A DNA stretch of 45,861 bases from Chloroflexota bacterium (lineage in GTDB: Bacteria > Chloroflexota > Chloroflexia > Thermomicrobiales > JADLAZ01). Below the pieces are notes generated by a model that worked only from the letters and a program-made list of their open reading frames with translations, was not told the origin of the DNA and searched no databases. The stretch lies in assembly GCA_020849725.1 (NCBI GenBank), contig JADLAZ010000252.1, positions 1 through 45,861 of the forward strand. Reading direction: 5' to 3'. Shown here piece after piece: positions 20,068-29,289 of this stretch; the first letter of the stretch is position 1, and each line of letters opens with the position of its first letter. Made by a program: the position numbers and the translations under genes.

Positions 20068-23000
20068 ATGTCCGCCACCCCGTCCCGCCGCCTCGGCCTG
20101 TCGATCCTCGTCGTCGCCAGCCTGCTGCTGGCGACCGTGCCGCCGCCGGCCCAGGCCGCCACGCCGCCGGCCGGATACGTCGCGACCTGGGGCGTCAACA
20201 ACTATGGCCAACTCGGCACCGGCGCGCCCCTCGGCGAGGGCCCCAACCCGACGCCCGGCCTCGTCGACGGCCTGGGCAACGTCACGGCCGTGGTGGCCGG
20301 CGGCGGCCTCACGCTGGCCTTGCGCGCCGACGGCTCGGTCTGGGCCTGGGGCTGGAACGACTGGGGCACCCTCGGCGACGGCACCACCGTCGGCCGGGCC
20401 GTACCGATGCCCGTGCTCGACCCGGCCGACCCCAGCGGGCGGCTCACCGGGGTGACTTCCCTCGCCAGCACCTTCAACCATACCCTGGCCCTCAAGCGCG
20501 ACGGCACGCTGCTGGCCTGGGGCGTCAACAACCACGGTCAGCTCGGCGACGGCACCACCACCGACCGGAAGCTGCCGACGCCCGTGCTCGACCCGACCGA
20601 CCCTACCGGCCGCCTCACCAATGTCCGCGCCATCGCCGCCGGCGGCAACCACAGCCTGGTCGTGCTCAAGGACGGCACCGTGCGCGCCTGGGGCGATCAC
20701 GCGTCCGGCCAGCTCGGCACCGGTCAGCCCGCCCCGGTCTGCCCGCCGTCCACCGACTCCTGCCGCACCCTGCCCGTGCGGGTGGCCGACCCGACCGACC
20801 CGAGCGGCGCCCTGCGGCGGGTCAAGGCGGTCGCGGCCGGTCTCCTCCACAGCCTGGCGCTGATGGAGGACGGGCGCGTGCTGGGCTGGGGCCGCAACCG
20901 CGAGGGCCAGCTCGGCGATGCGACCGTGGTCGACCGCCCCTTCCCGGTGCCGGTGCTCAGCCTGGACGGGCGTACCCCCCTGCGCGGCATCGCCAGCGTC
21001 TCTGCCGGGATGCACTACGGCCTGGCGCTGATGACCGACGGCACGGTGCGCGCCTGGGGACGCAACTGGTACGGCCAGCTCGGCGATACCCCCGCCTTCA
21101 CCCGCCCGGTGGCGGCCCCGGTCAAGGGGCCGGGCGGCGTCGGCGTGCTGCGCGGCGTGCGCAAGGTCGTCGCCGGTCACGAGCACGCCCTGGCCCTGCT
21201 GAGCGACGGGCGGGTAGTGGCCTGGGGGTCGGGCGTCTATGGCAAACTCGGCGACGGGACGGTCCCCCCGATGTGCCCCCTGCCCTTCACCAGCCCCTGC
21301 CGCACCGCGCCGGTCGAGGTCATCACCGTCAGCAAGGCCATCGACATCGGGGCCGGCGGCGCGCACTCGGCCATCGTCAGCACGGCCGCGCCGCCCACCC
21401 GCGTCGCCTGGGCCTGGGGCGCCGTCGCCGACGGCCAGACCGCCGCGCCGGCGCCGGTCGTCGGGCTGAAGGATGTCCGCGCCCTGGCCGTCGGCGAGCG
21501 CCACGCCCTGGCGCTGACCGAGGATGGCGGGGTCTGGGCCTGGGGCGCCAACGAGCACGGCCAGCTCGGCGACGGCTCCACCGACGGCCGCTCGACGCCG
21601 CGCCGCGTCGCCGGGCTGCCGATCATCTACGCCATCGCGGCCGGCGCGGCTCACAACCTGGCCATGGGCACCGACGGCACGGTTTTTGCCTGGGGGCGCA
21701 ACGCCGAGGGCCAACTCGGCGACGGGACGACGACCGATCGGCCCCTGCCCGTGCGCGTCTCGACGCTGGCCGGCATGAGCGCCATCGCCGCCGGCGGCCA
21801 CGCCAGCTTGTCGCTGGCCGGCAGCCGCCTCTTCACCTGGGGCGCCAACGAGCACGGCCAGCTCGGCCTGGGCGACACGGCCGCGCGCGCCACGCCGACC
21901 CTGGTCGGCGTCTTCCCCCGCGCGCGCGGCATCGCGGCCGGGCGCGCCCACGGCCTGGTGCTGAACGCCGACGGCACGGTCATGGCCTGGGGCGCTAACG
22001 ACCGTGGCCAGCTCGGCGACGGCGCCGACGCCGATCGCGCCGTCGCGGCGCCGGTGCCCGGCCTGACGGCGGTCCTGGCCCTGGCGCCCGGCGGCGACCA
22101 CACCCTGGCGCTGGGCTTCGACGGCACGGTGCGGGCCTGGGGCCGGAACGACAGCGGCCAGCTCGGCGACGGCACCCTCGTCGACAGGCGCGCGCCGGTG
22201 AAGCTCGGCGGCCTCACGGGCGTGACCGCCATCGGCGCGGGCGTCGGCCACAGCCTGGCCGTGCTCAGGGACGGCGGCGTGAGCGCCTGGGGCCGCAACG
22301 AGGCCGGCCAGGCCGGCGCCCGGAACGGCAGCCCCCACCGCCCCCGCCCGGCGACCGTGGCCAGCGTGCGCGGGGCGCGTGTGGTCGCCGGCGGCGGCGC
22401 CTTCAGCCTGGCCGCCGCCCCGGCGCCGGTCGGCTGGCCCGCGTTGCCGCCCGCCGGGCCGGCCATGGGCTGGACGCCGCCGTCCACGACGCACACCCCC
22501 GACGGCCGGCCGGCCGTGCCGGGCCAGCTTATCATCGGGTTCGCGCCCGATCTCACCCCGGCCCAGCGGCAGGCGGTCCACCAGCGACGCGGGCTGGGCG
22601 GCGCGGCCGTGCCCACGCGCGCCGCACTGGGGCCGACCACCGAGCTCGTGTCACTGACGAGCGACACCGCCCTCACTACCGCCATCGCCGCCTACCGCGC
22701 CGACCCGCTCATCCGCTACGCCGAACCCAACTACATCGTCGCCCGCACCGCCGCGCCCAACGACACCCGCTACGGCGAGCAGTGGGCGCTGGGGCGCATC
22801 GGCGCCGAGGGCGCCTGGGAGCGAGCCAGCGCCACCCCCGTCACCGTGGCCGTCCTCGACTGCGGCATCCGCACCACCCACGAGGACCTGGTCGGCAAGG
22901 TCGCCACCAGCGTCGACCTGACGGTCCCCGCGGGCGGCTGGACCGACGATCGGTGCGATCACGGCACCCACGTGGCGGCTATCATCGCCGCCGCCACCAA

Positions 23001-24261
23001 CAACAAGCGCGGCATCGCGGGCGTCGCCCCCAACGTTCGCCTGCTCAACGGGCGGGTCCTGGACGAAAACAGTGCCGGCGAGGTGGCGCACGTGGTGGCG
23101 GGCATCTACTGGGCGACCGACGCCGGCGCGCGGGTGATCAACCTCAGCCTCGGCAGCCCCGGCGGCTGCAACCAGGCCTACCAGGAGGCGATCGACTACG
23201 CCTGGTCGCGCAACGTCGTCGTGGTCGCCGCGGCCGGCAACGACGGCTCCAGCGAGCCGAGCCGGCCGGCCGGCTGCGCCCATGGGCTGGCGGTCGGCAG
23301 CACCGGCCGCGGCGATGTCCGCTCTCCCTTCTCCAACTACGGGCCGTGGGTGGCCGTGACCGCGCCCGGTGAGGACATCCTCTCGGCCACCAACGCCAGC
23401 AACACCGCCTACGGCGGCGGCGCCGGCACCTCGATGGCCGCCCCGCACGCGGCCGGGCTGGCGGCGCTGCTGTGGAGCACCGGCCGCTTCACCACCGCCC
23501 AGCAGGTGCTTGACCACATCATCGCCACCGCCGATCCGGTGCCCGGCAGCGGCATCCACTGGGCCGGCGGGCGCATCAACGCCGCCGCCGCACTCGGCGG
23601 CCTGGGCGGCCTGGTCAAGCTCGCCCCGGTCGCGGCTGCCGACAACCAGTCGACGATGGTCACGCTGCGCTGGAGCAGGGCTGTCGGCGCGGTCAGCTAC
23701 GGCTACTGCATCATCGACCTGAGCGAGATGCCGCTCGCCTACGAGGGCACCGGCTGCCTGACCGCCGACCTCTCCTACAAGCCGTTCACCAACGTCGGGA
23801 CGGCCACCAGCGTGAACTTCAATTTCCCTCGCCTCAAGTCGAACACCACCCACGTCTGGCAGGTGCGCGCCTACGACGTCACCGGCTACTGGTCGGCGGC
23901 CGACACGGTGGGCGCCACCGATACCTGGTGGACCTTCACGACCGGGGAAGAGCCGGCCCCCTTCTCGAAGCTGGCGCCGGCGGCCGGCGCGGGCGGGCAA
24001 TCCCTGAGTCCGACCCTGACGTGGGAGCCGTCGCAGGGCGCGGTCCAGTACGCCATTTGCGTCCGGCCCGGCGTGGTGGTCGCCTGCGGCGGCGACGAGT
24101 TCTTCATTCGAGTCGGCGATCGGACCAGCAGCGTGGTCGGTCCTCTGGCCCCGAACGCCACCTACTCCTGGCAGGTGCGCGCCTACAACAGCATCGGCAG
24201 CTTCGAGCCGGCCAACGACTTCACCAGCGGCTGGTGGACCTTCACGACCGGCGGCCCATAG
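20068..24261 (+). CDS. Secreted RCC1-propeller / subtilisin-like (S8) protease fusion
   Basis: The ATG at 20068 follows GAGGGGAG and begins a signal peptide (LSILVVASLLLATVPPPAQA). Residues about 35-790 hold fourteen RCC1 repeats (VWAWGANEHGQLGDG type), enough for two seven-bladed propellers. An inhibitor-I9-like propeptide (about 815-900) precedes an S8 peptidase domain with a full triad: Asp931 in VLDCGI, His965 in DHGTHVA and Ser1122 in GTSMAAPHAAG, with oxyanion Asn1058 in AAGND. Triad spacing matches subtilisins. Two fibronectin-like modules ending WWTFTTG follow. The propellers precede the propeptide, so maturation cleavage would separate them from the enzyme unless they re-associate. 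It is probably an extracellular protease with a substrate- or surface-binding half; the substrate is unknown. Confidence 0.9.
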   Translation: MSATPSRRLGLSILVVASLLLATVPPPAQAATPPAGYVATWGVNNYGQLGTGAPLGEGPNPTPGLVDGLGNVTAVVAGGGLTLALRADGSVWAWGWNDWGTLGDGTTVGRAVPMPVLDPADPSGRLTGVTSLASTFNHTLALKRDGTLLAWGVNNHGQLGDGTTTDRKLPTPVLDPTDPTGRLTNVRAIAAGGNHSLVVLKDGTVRAWGDHASGQLGTGQPAPVCPPSTDSCRTLPVRVADPTDPSGALRRVKAVAAGLLHSLALMEDGRVLGWGRNREGQLGDATVVDRPFPVPVLSLDGRTPLRGIASVSAGMHYGLALMTDGTVRAWGRNWYGQLGDTPAFTRPVAAPVKGPGGVGVLRGVRKVVAGHEHALALLSDGRVVAWGSGVYGKLGDGTVPPMCPLPFTSPCRTAPVEVITVSKAIDIGAGGAHSAIVSTAAPPTRVAWAWGAVADGQTAAPAPVVGLKDVRALAVGERHALALTEDGGVWAWGANEHGQLGDGSTDGRSTPRRVAGLPIIYAIAAGAAHNLAMGTDGTVFAWGRNAEGQLGDGTTTDRPLPVRVSTLAGMSAIAAGGHASLSLAGSRLFTWGANEHGQLGLGDTAARATPTLVGVFPRARGIAAGRAHGLVLNADGTVMAWGANDRGQLGDGADADRAVAAPVPGLTAVLALAPGGDHTLALGFDGTVRAWGRNDSGQLGDGTLVDRRAPVKLGGLTGVTAIGAGVGHSLAVLRDGGVSAWGRNEAGQAGARNGSPHRPRPATVASVRGARVVAGGGAFSLAAAPAPVGWPALPPAGPAMGWTPPSTTHTPDGRPAVPGQLIIGFAPDLTPAQRQAVHQRRGLGGAAVPTRAALGPTTELVSLTSDTALTTAIAAYRADPLIRYAEPNYIVARTAAPNDTRYGEQWALGRIGAEGAWERASATPVTVAVLDCGIRTTHEDLVGKVATSVDLTVPAGGWTDDRCDHGTHVAAIIAAATNNKRGIAGVAPNVRLLNGRVLDENSAGEVAHVVAGIYWATDAGARVINLSLGSPGGCNQAYQEAIDYAWSRNVVVVAAAGNDGSSEPSRPAGCAHGLAVGSTGRGDVRSPFSNYGPWVAVTAPGEDILSATNASNTAYGGGAGTSMAAPHAAGLAALLWSTGRFTTAQQVLDHIIATADPVPGSGIHWAGGRINAAAALGGLGGLVKLAPVAAADNQSTMVTLRWSRAVGAVSYGYCIIDLSEMPLAYEGTGCLTADLSYKPFTNVGTATSVNFNFPRLKSNTTHVWQVRAYDVTGYWSAADTVGATDTWWTFTTGEEPAPFSKLAPAAGAGGQSLSPTLTWEPSQGAVQYAICVRPGVVVACGGDEFFIRVGDRTSSVVGPLAPNATYSWQVRAYNSIGSFEPANDFTSGWWTFTTGGP

Positions 24262-24273
24262 CCCCCTGTGTCC

Positions 24274-25554
24274 CTACCACCAGCGCGGCCCGCCGCCGCC
24301 ACCATCGAGGTGGTCCAGGCAGACGACCCGCTCGCCACCGCCACCGCTCGCGCTGCCGCGCACGACCAGCGCGCGCTCGCCGCTGGCGAACGCGCGCACG
24401 AGCGCCGCCGACGGCGCCAGCGCACTGTCGACGGCCACGCCCGCGGCCGTCGCCACCAGCGGGGCGGGCGGCGCGAAGACCACCGGCCCCGGCTCGCCGA
24501 CCCGGCACGGACCCGCGTGGATCGCCCAGGCGGCGACGCTGGCCGGCGCCAGGCCGGCGAGGCTCACATCGACGCGGGTCTGGTCGCTCGCCAGCATGGC
24601 GGTCAGGGTGGCCGCCACCGTGAAGGGCTGGGGCGAGGGCCAGGCTAGCGCGAGCCTGGCCAGCGCGCCATCGGCGAAGCAGGGCCGGCCACTGCTGGCG
24701 ACCACCGCGCCCGGCCCGCCCGGCGCGGCCGAGTCGCGCGCGTGGATCTCCAGGTGGGCCGCGTAGGGGTGGTTCGGGCTGGCGGGCACCCGGCTGGTGG
24801 CGATCAAGGCGATCGGCACGGTCAGCCGTGCCACGACCGTCCCGCGCCAGTCGGCCTTCAGGTCGGTCGCCACCCCCTGATTGAGGACCACCTCGCCCTG
24901 CTCGGTGCAGGCGCCGGCCCGGAAGCGCCAGGCGTGCCGTGAGTTTGGGACGAGCCCGGCCGCCTTCACCTCCAGCGTGACCGTGTTGGCGCTGGTGGCG
25001 AAGGCGGCCGCTTTCGCCTCGCCACTGATGCCCGAGCCGCCCACCGGCGCCAGCGGATGCAGCCAGGCGTCTTCCCGGCCCGGGTCGACGACGATGGCGC
25101 CGCAGGCGACCCGGGCGCCCAGGACCGTCGGACTGGCCGCATCGATCTGGTGCAGGACAACCGTCTTGGGTTCGCCCGTCGCCAGGGCAGTGGTCACCTT
25201 GAGACCGAGCGTGGCGGCGCCGCGGCTGTCGGCCACCAGCGGGGCGGCGGTCCCGCCGTCGTACGCGACCGTGCCCTCTTCGGCGCACCAGGGGCGGGCG
25301 TTGACCCCGTCCCAGGCGTGGCGCCGGACCTGCCAGCGGTAGCGGGCACGCGGCGCCAGGCCGCTGGCGGCCAGACTGACCTGGATGGCATTGTCCCAGG
25401 ACTGTGGCTGCAAGCGCGCGGTCCCGTAGCTGCCGGAGGCGCCCGCCGGGGTCAGGTAGGCCATGCCGCGCGCCGGGGGGGCGGCGTCGGCGACGGTCGC
25501 GGGCAGCGCCAGCAGGACCGTCAGGGCCAGCACCAGGAACCGACCGACGCGCAT
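24274..25554 (-). CDS. Secreted protein with CHRD-like modules
   Basis: The protein is 426 residues with an N-terminal signal peptide (LVLALTVLLALPATVADA). About three repeats follow, each with an RYRWQVRRH / SRHAWRFRAGAC-like strand, a G-x-V-x-L region, a DLKADWRGT-like segment and an A-HLEIHA or VVLHQ strand ending near GAVVA or RVACG. This resembles CHRD (chordin/SOD-like) modules, which are common in exported bacterial proteins. The C-terminus is Gly-rich (GGGGGPRWW). The stop lies 12 bp from the stop of the converging RCC1-subtilase gene, with no room for a long terminator. The function is unknown. The CHRD call rests on the pattern alone. Confidence 0.65.
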   Translation of the reverse strand: MRVGRFLVLALTVLLALPATVADAAPPARGMAYLTPAGASGSYGTARLQPQSWDNAIQVSLAASGLAPRARYRWQVRRHAWDGVNARPWCAEEGTVAYDGGTAAPLVADSRGAATLGLKVTTALATGEPKTVVLHQIDAASPTVLGARVACGAIVVDPGREDAWLHPLAPVGGSGISGEAKAAAFATSANTVTLEVKAAGLVPNSRHAWRFRAGACTEQGEVVLNQGVATDLKADWRGTVVARLTVPIALIATSRVPASPNHPYAAHLEIHARDSAAPGGPGAVVASSGRPCFADGALARLALAWPSPQPFTVAATLTAMLASDQTRVDVSLAGLAPASVAAWAIHAGPCRVGEPGPVVFAPPAPLVATAAGVAVDSALAPSAALVRAFASGERALVVRGSASGGGGERVVCLDHLDGGGGGPRWW

Positions 25555-25821
25555 GTTGGGTTCCTCCAGCGGTCATGGTGGTGACACGCGCCGAGATGGC
25601 CTCAGCAGAGGCAGCCGCGTGCCGCGCGGGGACGAAGGGCGAGCGATGGGCCGGCGGACGGGGGCACGTCGCGGATATCCGTCGGTGCCAAAACCTGTCA
25701 AGCAGCCATGATCCGGATGGTAAAGGAGACCGCCCGGGCTGTCAAGCACGACCATGGCCTGGGATGTCCGCCCGATTCGTCAGGCGGCGTCGGGGATGGG
25801 ATGTGGTCGACCGGCGCGGCC
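25555..25821. other. Intergenic region, no gene seen
   Basis: No credible reading frame or RNA is seen between the CHRD-like gene start and the 25-bp repeat. The composition is less GC-rich around 25690-25730. Confidence 0.4.
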
Positions 25822-25846
25822 GGCAGACCTAATGATCCTTCAACAG
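25822..25846. repeat. 25-bp repeat, copy 2
   Basis: Identical to 3316-3340 and in the same orientation. It cuts the lipoprotein remnant at 25850: the protein similarity stops right at the repeat, which supports an element boundary here. Confidence 0.6.
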
Positions 25847-25849
25847 CCC

Positions 25850-26290
25850 CCTGATCCGTGGCTTGCCAGTAGGCGTAGGCGCGGGCGTACTCCCGGCGGC
25901 TAACGGCGTTGTAGAGCGAGCGCACCACCTGGACCGGGTCGCTGCGGTCGTCGAGGTAGCGGGCCGGCCCGATATCGGCCGGGTCGGTTGGCGCCGGCGG
26001 CGGGACGGGAGGCAGGCCGCCCGCGCCCTGGCAGGCGCCGGCCAGCAAGGCCGCCGGGTCGGCGCCGGTAGCGGCCGGCTGGATGGTGGCCGCCCGGATG
26101 CCCATCGACGTGAAGGGCGGCGTTGCCTGGGCGCCGGGATTGCTCAGGTGGAGCGTGTAGCAGCCGGCGAAGGTCCGGGACGCCCGAGGCGGTGCGCGTC
26201 AAGATCGCCGCCAGCCCGCTGGCGCGCGGCGCCGTGGGGCGCGGGCCGGTCTCATAGGGGTAGGTCTGGGGGAGGGGGTGGCGCGGTCGG
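25850..26290 (-). pseudogene. Chloroflexota-type secreted/lipoprotein remnant
   Basis: The minus strand reads FAGCYTLHLSNPGAQATPP, MGIRAATIQPAATGADPAAL and YLDDRSDPVQVVRSLYNAV followed by SRREYARAYAYW. I associate this combination with a family of secreted proteins in Chloroflexota; the family's function is unknown to me. Upstream (26205-26290) ETGPRPTAPRASGLAAILTR fits the same gene in a different frame, so a frameshift lies near 26190. The 3' end is cut at about 25850 by the 25-bp repeat, and no signal peptide remains. Confidence 0.5.
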
Positions 26291-26347
26291 CGCCTTCTGG
26301 CATGCTGTGCGGTGCTGAATCGTCACCGCATGATCAGGAGGACGCCA

Positions 26348-26670
26348 ATGGCGCGCCACGACCCAGTCTATCAATGGACGGACGAAGTGACGACCTATCT
26401 GCCGCAGTTGAGCGCGTCCCAGGCCACGGTCTTGGCGCTGTGGAGCCTGGGCATGGTGCTGGCCCGCTCCTGCGCCCTGACCGCCGTGACCCTCGTCGTG
26501 GCGGCCTGGCAGCGCCGCAAGGCCAACGCCGTCCGCCAACAACTGCGCGAGTTCTGCTACGAAGCGGCGGCCAAACAGGGCTCCAAGCGCCAGGACCTGC
26601 GGGTCGAACCGTGCTTCGCGCCGCTGCTGCGCTGGGCGCTGGCCGGCTACGCCGGCCCCCGGACCACTTC
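26348..26670 (+). pseudogene. DDE transposase, N-terminal fragment
   Basis: The ATG at 26348 follows AGGAGGACGCCA. The product begins MARHDPVYQWTDEVTTYLPQ and continues with a hydrophobic helix, QRRKANAVRQQLREFCYEA and PLLRWALAGYAG. This looks like the N-terminal region of IS4/IS701-type transposases common in Chloroflexota and Cyanobacteria. The DDE catalytic core is absent. After about residue 108 the sequence becomes AT-richer with repeated CGGATCTT motifs (26687-26701), probably the end of another element. Confidence 0.5.
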
Positions 26671-26789
26671 TCCGTCGGATCTTACACCTGTCGGATCTTG
26701 GAAGAAAATGATCCACTGGCTGGGATAAGAGGTAGCCAGGCGTGGTGGCCGATGCCGTAGTAGAACCCCGTCGAGTGACGGGGGAGAGG

Positions 26790-29075
26790 ATGTTACGGCA
26801 GATGGAACGCAGCGCGGTTCAGGTGTTGGCCAAACGCGGCCTCAGCCAGCGGCAGATCGCCAAGCAGTTGGGCCACAGCCGGGTGACGATCGCCCGCGCG
26901 CTCACGGAGCCGGTCGACAAGCGGCCGGCCAGGCGCCGGCGGACCTCCATCGTCGACCCGTACCGCGTCCAGATCGAGGGCTGGCTCCGGCAGGGGCTGA
27001 GCATCGTGCGCATGGTGGAGTTGGCGCGCGCCGACCCCGAGCGGCCCTACACCGGCAGCCGGGCCGTCTTCGGCGACCACGTCCGGCGCATCCGGCTGGA
27101 GCAGGAGCGGGCGGAGACCGACGTGCCGGTGCGCTTCGAGGGCTTGCCGGCCGAATACCTGCAGGTCGACTGGGGCGAGATCGCCCGCTTCCCGTTCACC
27201 CAGCGCCCGGCGGGCAAGCGCTACTTCCTGTGTCTGGCGTCAACTAGAAAGCCGACGGCGCTGCGGGTTGTGCTGCTGGCCGGCGCGCCGCTGGCCAGCG
27301 ACCTGGCGGCGCTGCCGCACCTGATGCGACCGCCGCTTGACCCGCGCGCTCCGATGGCCGCTGAGGTGCTGGGAGGCCTCCTCGAGGAGCTGCGCTGTCG
27401 GCAGGCGGACGGCGACACTGCCACCGGTGAGCTGGTCGTGTTCGCGATCGTCGAGCCGGCGGACGTCGACGGGCCAGCGCTGCGCGAGCTCGCGCGCGAC
27501 GGTGGGCGTCACGGCATCTACGCGCTGCTAGCTACCGCGGACCCGTCCGCCCTTGACCCGGCGCTGCTGGCCGCTTGCCCCGGCCGGCTGGAGACCGGGG
27601 CGCGCGCGGCTGAGGAGGACGCGGCCACGGCTGGTAAAGACGGCCGCGAGGCGGTCATGCCCGGTCGGGGTCGATGGCGACTGGTCGGCGAGGCGCCACT
27701 GCCGGTGCGGCCGCTGCGCATCGACCCGGCCGACCGGGCGGCGCTGCTGGCGGCGATGGCGGCGGCCCGACCCGACCCGGACCCCGACCCGACGGACACG
27801 CTTCAGCCCGCGCCGCTGCCGGACGGCGCCAACGGTCATGGCGGGCATGTCGGCGGCAATGGCCACGGATCGGTGCTGTCCGCCGCCGAGCACGCGACCG
27901 CGGAGCTGACCATCCACGCCACCTCATCAAACGGCCATCACCCCGGTGAGGCGGCCGTGCCCGATCATCCCGACGCCGCCGAGTCAGTCTCCGCTCCCGC
28001 ACACGCCGGCGCCGCCGCGACCGGTGAGCCGCGTGAGGACAGTGAGGCTGATGGCGCGACATCGGACATCAGCAGCGACACGCAGATGCCCACTACTCCA
28101 GTCGCCGAGGCGGCGTCCGGCGCTGCGCCAGGATCGGGGACGATCTCGCTGGCGCGCGCCGACGGCGAGGTGGCCACTGAGGCCGGCGTCGGCGCCGGAC
28201 GGGCCGAGCGCGCCGACCTGCCGGCCGGCGGCCAGTTCGGGCCGCGCCCAGGCCAACTCCAACTGCGCCTGTTCGGCGTACCGCGCCTCTACGACGCCAC
28301 CGGGCGCGTCGTCGACTTTGGCCGCGGTCAAATGGGCCTCCGGCTGCTGACTTTCCTTGCCCTTCAGGGAGAGGCCGGTGCTGCCGCCGATAGCATCTTC
28401 GAGCATATCTGGCCGCTGGCCGCGACCGAGGCGGACGATTCGATCGGCAGCACGGCGGCCGAGAAGGTTCGCCAGGCCTTCAAACGGGCACGCCCGACCT
28501 TTGCGCGTCTCCTGCCGACAGCAGTGCCGGCGGTCATCTTCCGCGGCAGCCTCTACCGGCTCAACTCGGCAGCGATCTGGGCGGACACGGTCGCCTTCGC
28601 TGCCTGTCTCAAGGAGGCACGCCGGCGCACATCTGATGAGGCGATCCTGCCGCTCCTGCGCGAGGCGCTGGGCTACTACGCGGCACCACTGGCAGTGGAA
28701 GCGCCGACCAACTGGTTCGACGTCGTCTGGCTCGACCAGGAGCGGGCTCACGTTCAGGAGGAGGGACGAAAGGTGGCACTATGGGCGATCGCGGCGCTGG
28801 CGCGGAGAGCAGAGTACGCCGCGGCGGCGGCGCCCTTTCGGCAGCTGCGTGCGCTGGCGGTGGTCGACGATGAGATCGCTCAACTCGAGCTGATCACTCA
28901 GGCACTGCGTGGCGAGCGGCCGTTGATCGCTCAGAGCTTCGACGAGCACGTCGCGGCGCTCAGCCAGCTGGGGATGCGGCCATGGCAGGCAACGCGGACA
29001 CTCTACGAGCAACTGATGACCCGGCCAGTGACGATCGAGCAGCGCGAGCGACTCGCGCTAGCCGGGCGGCGGTAG
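26790..29075 (+). CDS. Chimeric ORF: IstA N-terminus, FtsK-like remnant and BTAD-like domain
   Basis: From ATG 26790 (GGGGGAG just before; GTG 26742 is an alternative) the first ~150 residues match IS21 IstA: a helix-turn-helix (LSQRQIAKQLGHSRVTIARA), then VDWGEIARFPFT, the start of the DDE domain. At about 27240 the sense changes in frame to an FtsK/HerA-like ATPase tail (LASDLAALPHLMRPPLDPRA; Walker-B-like GELVVFAIVEPADV; GRHGIYALLATADP). Walker A is absent, lost with the 5' part. An Ala/Asp/His-rich linker (about 27780-28230) leads to a C-terminal winged-helix/BTAD-like domain (LQLRLFGVPRLYDATGRVVD). The frame stays open for about 761 codons. I read an IS21 insertion or deletion that removed the 5' half of an FtsK-BTAD gene. 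Expression and function are doubtful. Confidence 0.65.
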   Translation: MLRQMERSAVQVLAKRGLSQRQIAKQLGHSRVTIARALTEPVDKRPARRRRTSIVDPYRVQIEGWLRQGLSIVRMVELARADPERPYTGSRAVFGDHVRRIRLEQERAETDVPVRFEGLPAEYLQVDWGEIARFPFTQRPAGKRYFLCLASTRKPTALRVVLLAGAPLASDLAALPHLMRPPLDPRAPMAAEVLGGLLEELRCRQADGDTATGELVVFAIVEPADVDGPALRELARDGGRHGIYALLATADPSALDPALLAACPGRLETGARAAEEDAATAGKDGREAVMPGRGRWRLVGEAPLPVRPLRIDPADRAALLAAMAAARPDPDPDPTDTLQPAPLPDGANGHGGHVGGNGHGSVLSAAEHATAELTIHATSSNGHHPGEAAVPDHPDAAESVSAPAHAGAAATGEPREDSEADGATSDISSDTQMPTTPVAEAASGAAPGSGTISLARADGEVATEAGVGAGRAERADLPAGGQFGPRPGQLQLRLFGVPRLYDATGRVVDFGRGQMGLRLLTFLALQGEAGAAADSIFEHIWPLAATEADDSIGSTAAEKVRQAFKRARPTFARLLPTAVPAVIFRGSLYRLNSAAIWADTVAFAACLKEARRRTSDEAILPLLREALGYYAAPLAVEAPTNWFDVVWLDQERAHVQEEGRKVALWAIAALARRAEYAAAAAPFRQLRALAVVDDEIAQLELITQALRGERPLIAQSFDEHVAALSQLGMRPWQATRTLYEQLMTRPVTIEQRERLALAGRR

Positions 29076-29289
29076 GTCTCAAGGCTGGGCCGACGCACTG
29101 GCCCCGTGGTTGCCATCAACAAGCTGGCACTAGACACCGCCCAAACCGATGTGAGTGGAGGGCCGGAGCCACCTCCATCGACGCGGTCATGCCAGGTGAC
29201 CTACATCAGGAAGCTGAGGACTCGCGCAGTACTCAAGGCGATGAGTCACAGGTGCGGCCTGGACTGAGGCCGGCGGCCCCGATTGAGCG

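Noticed and set aside
8571..24261. Eukaryotic origin because of RCC1 and Kelch repeats
   Set aside because: Bacterial ribosome binding sites, signal peptides and uninterrupted frames, together with known bacterial RCC1 and Kelch exoproteins, make a bacterial origin sufficient.
26790..29075. Type VII secretion EccC ATPase
   Set aside because: No Walker A and only one partial FtsK-like domain. There are no ESX partner genes.
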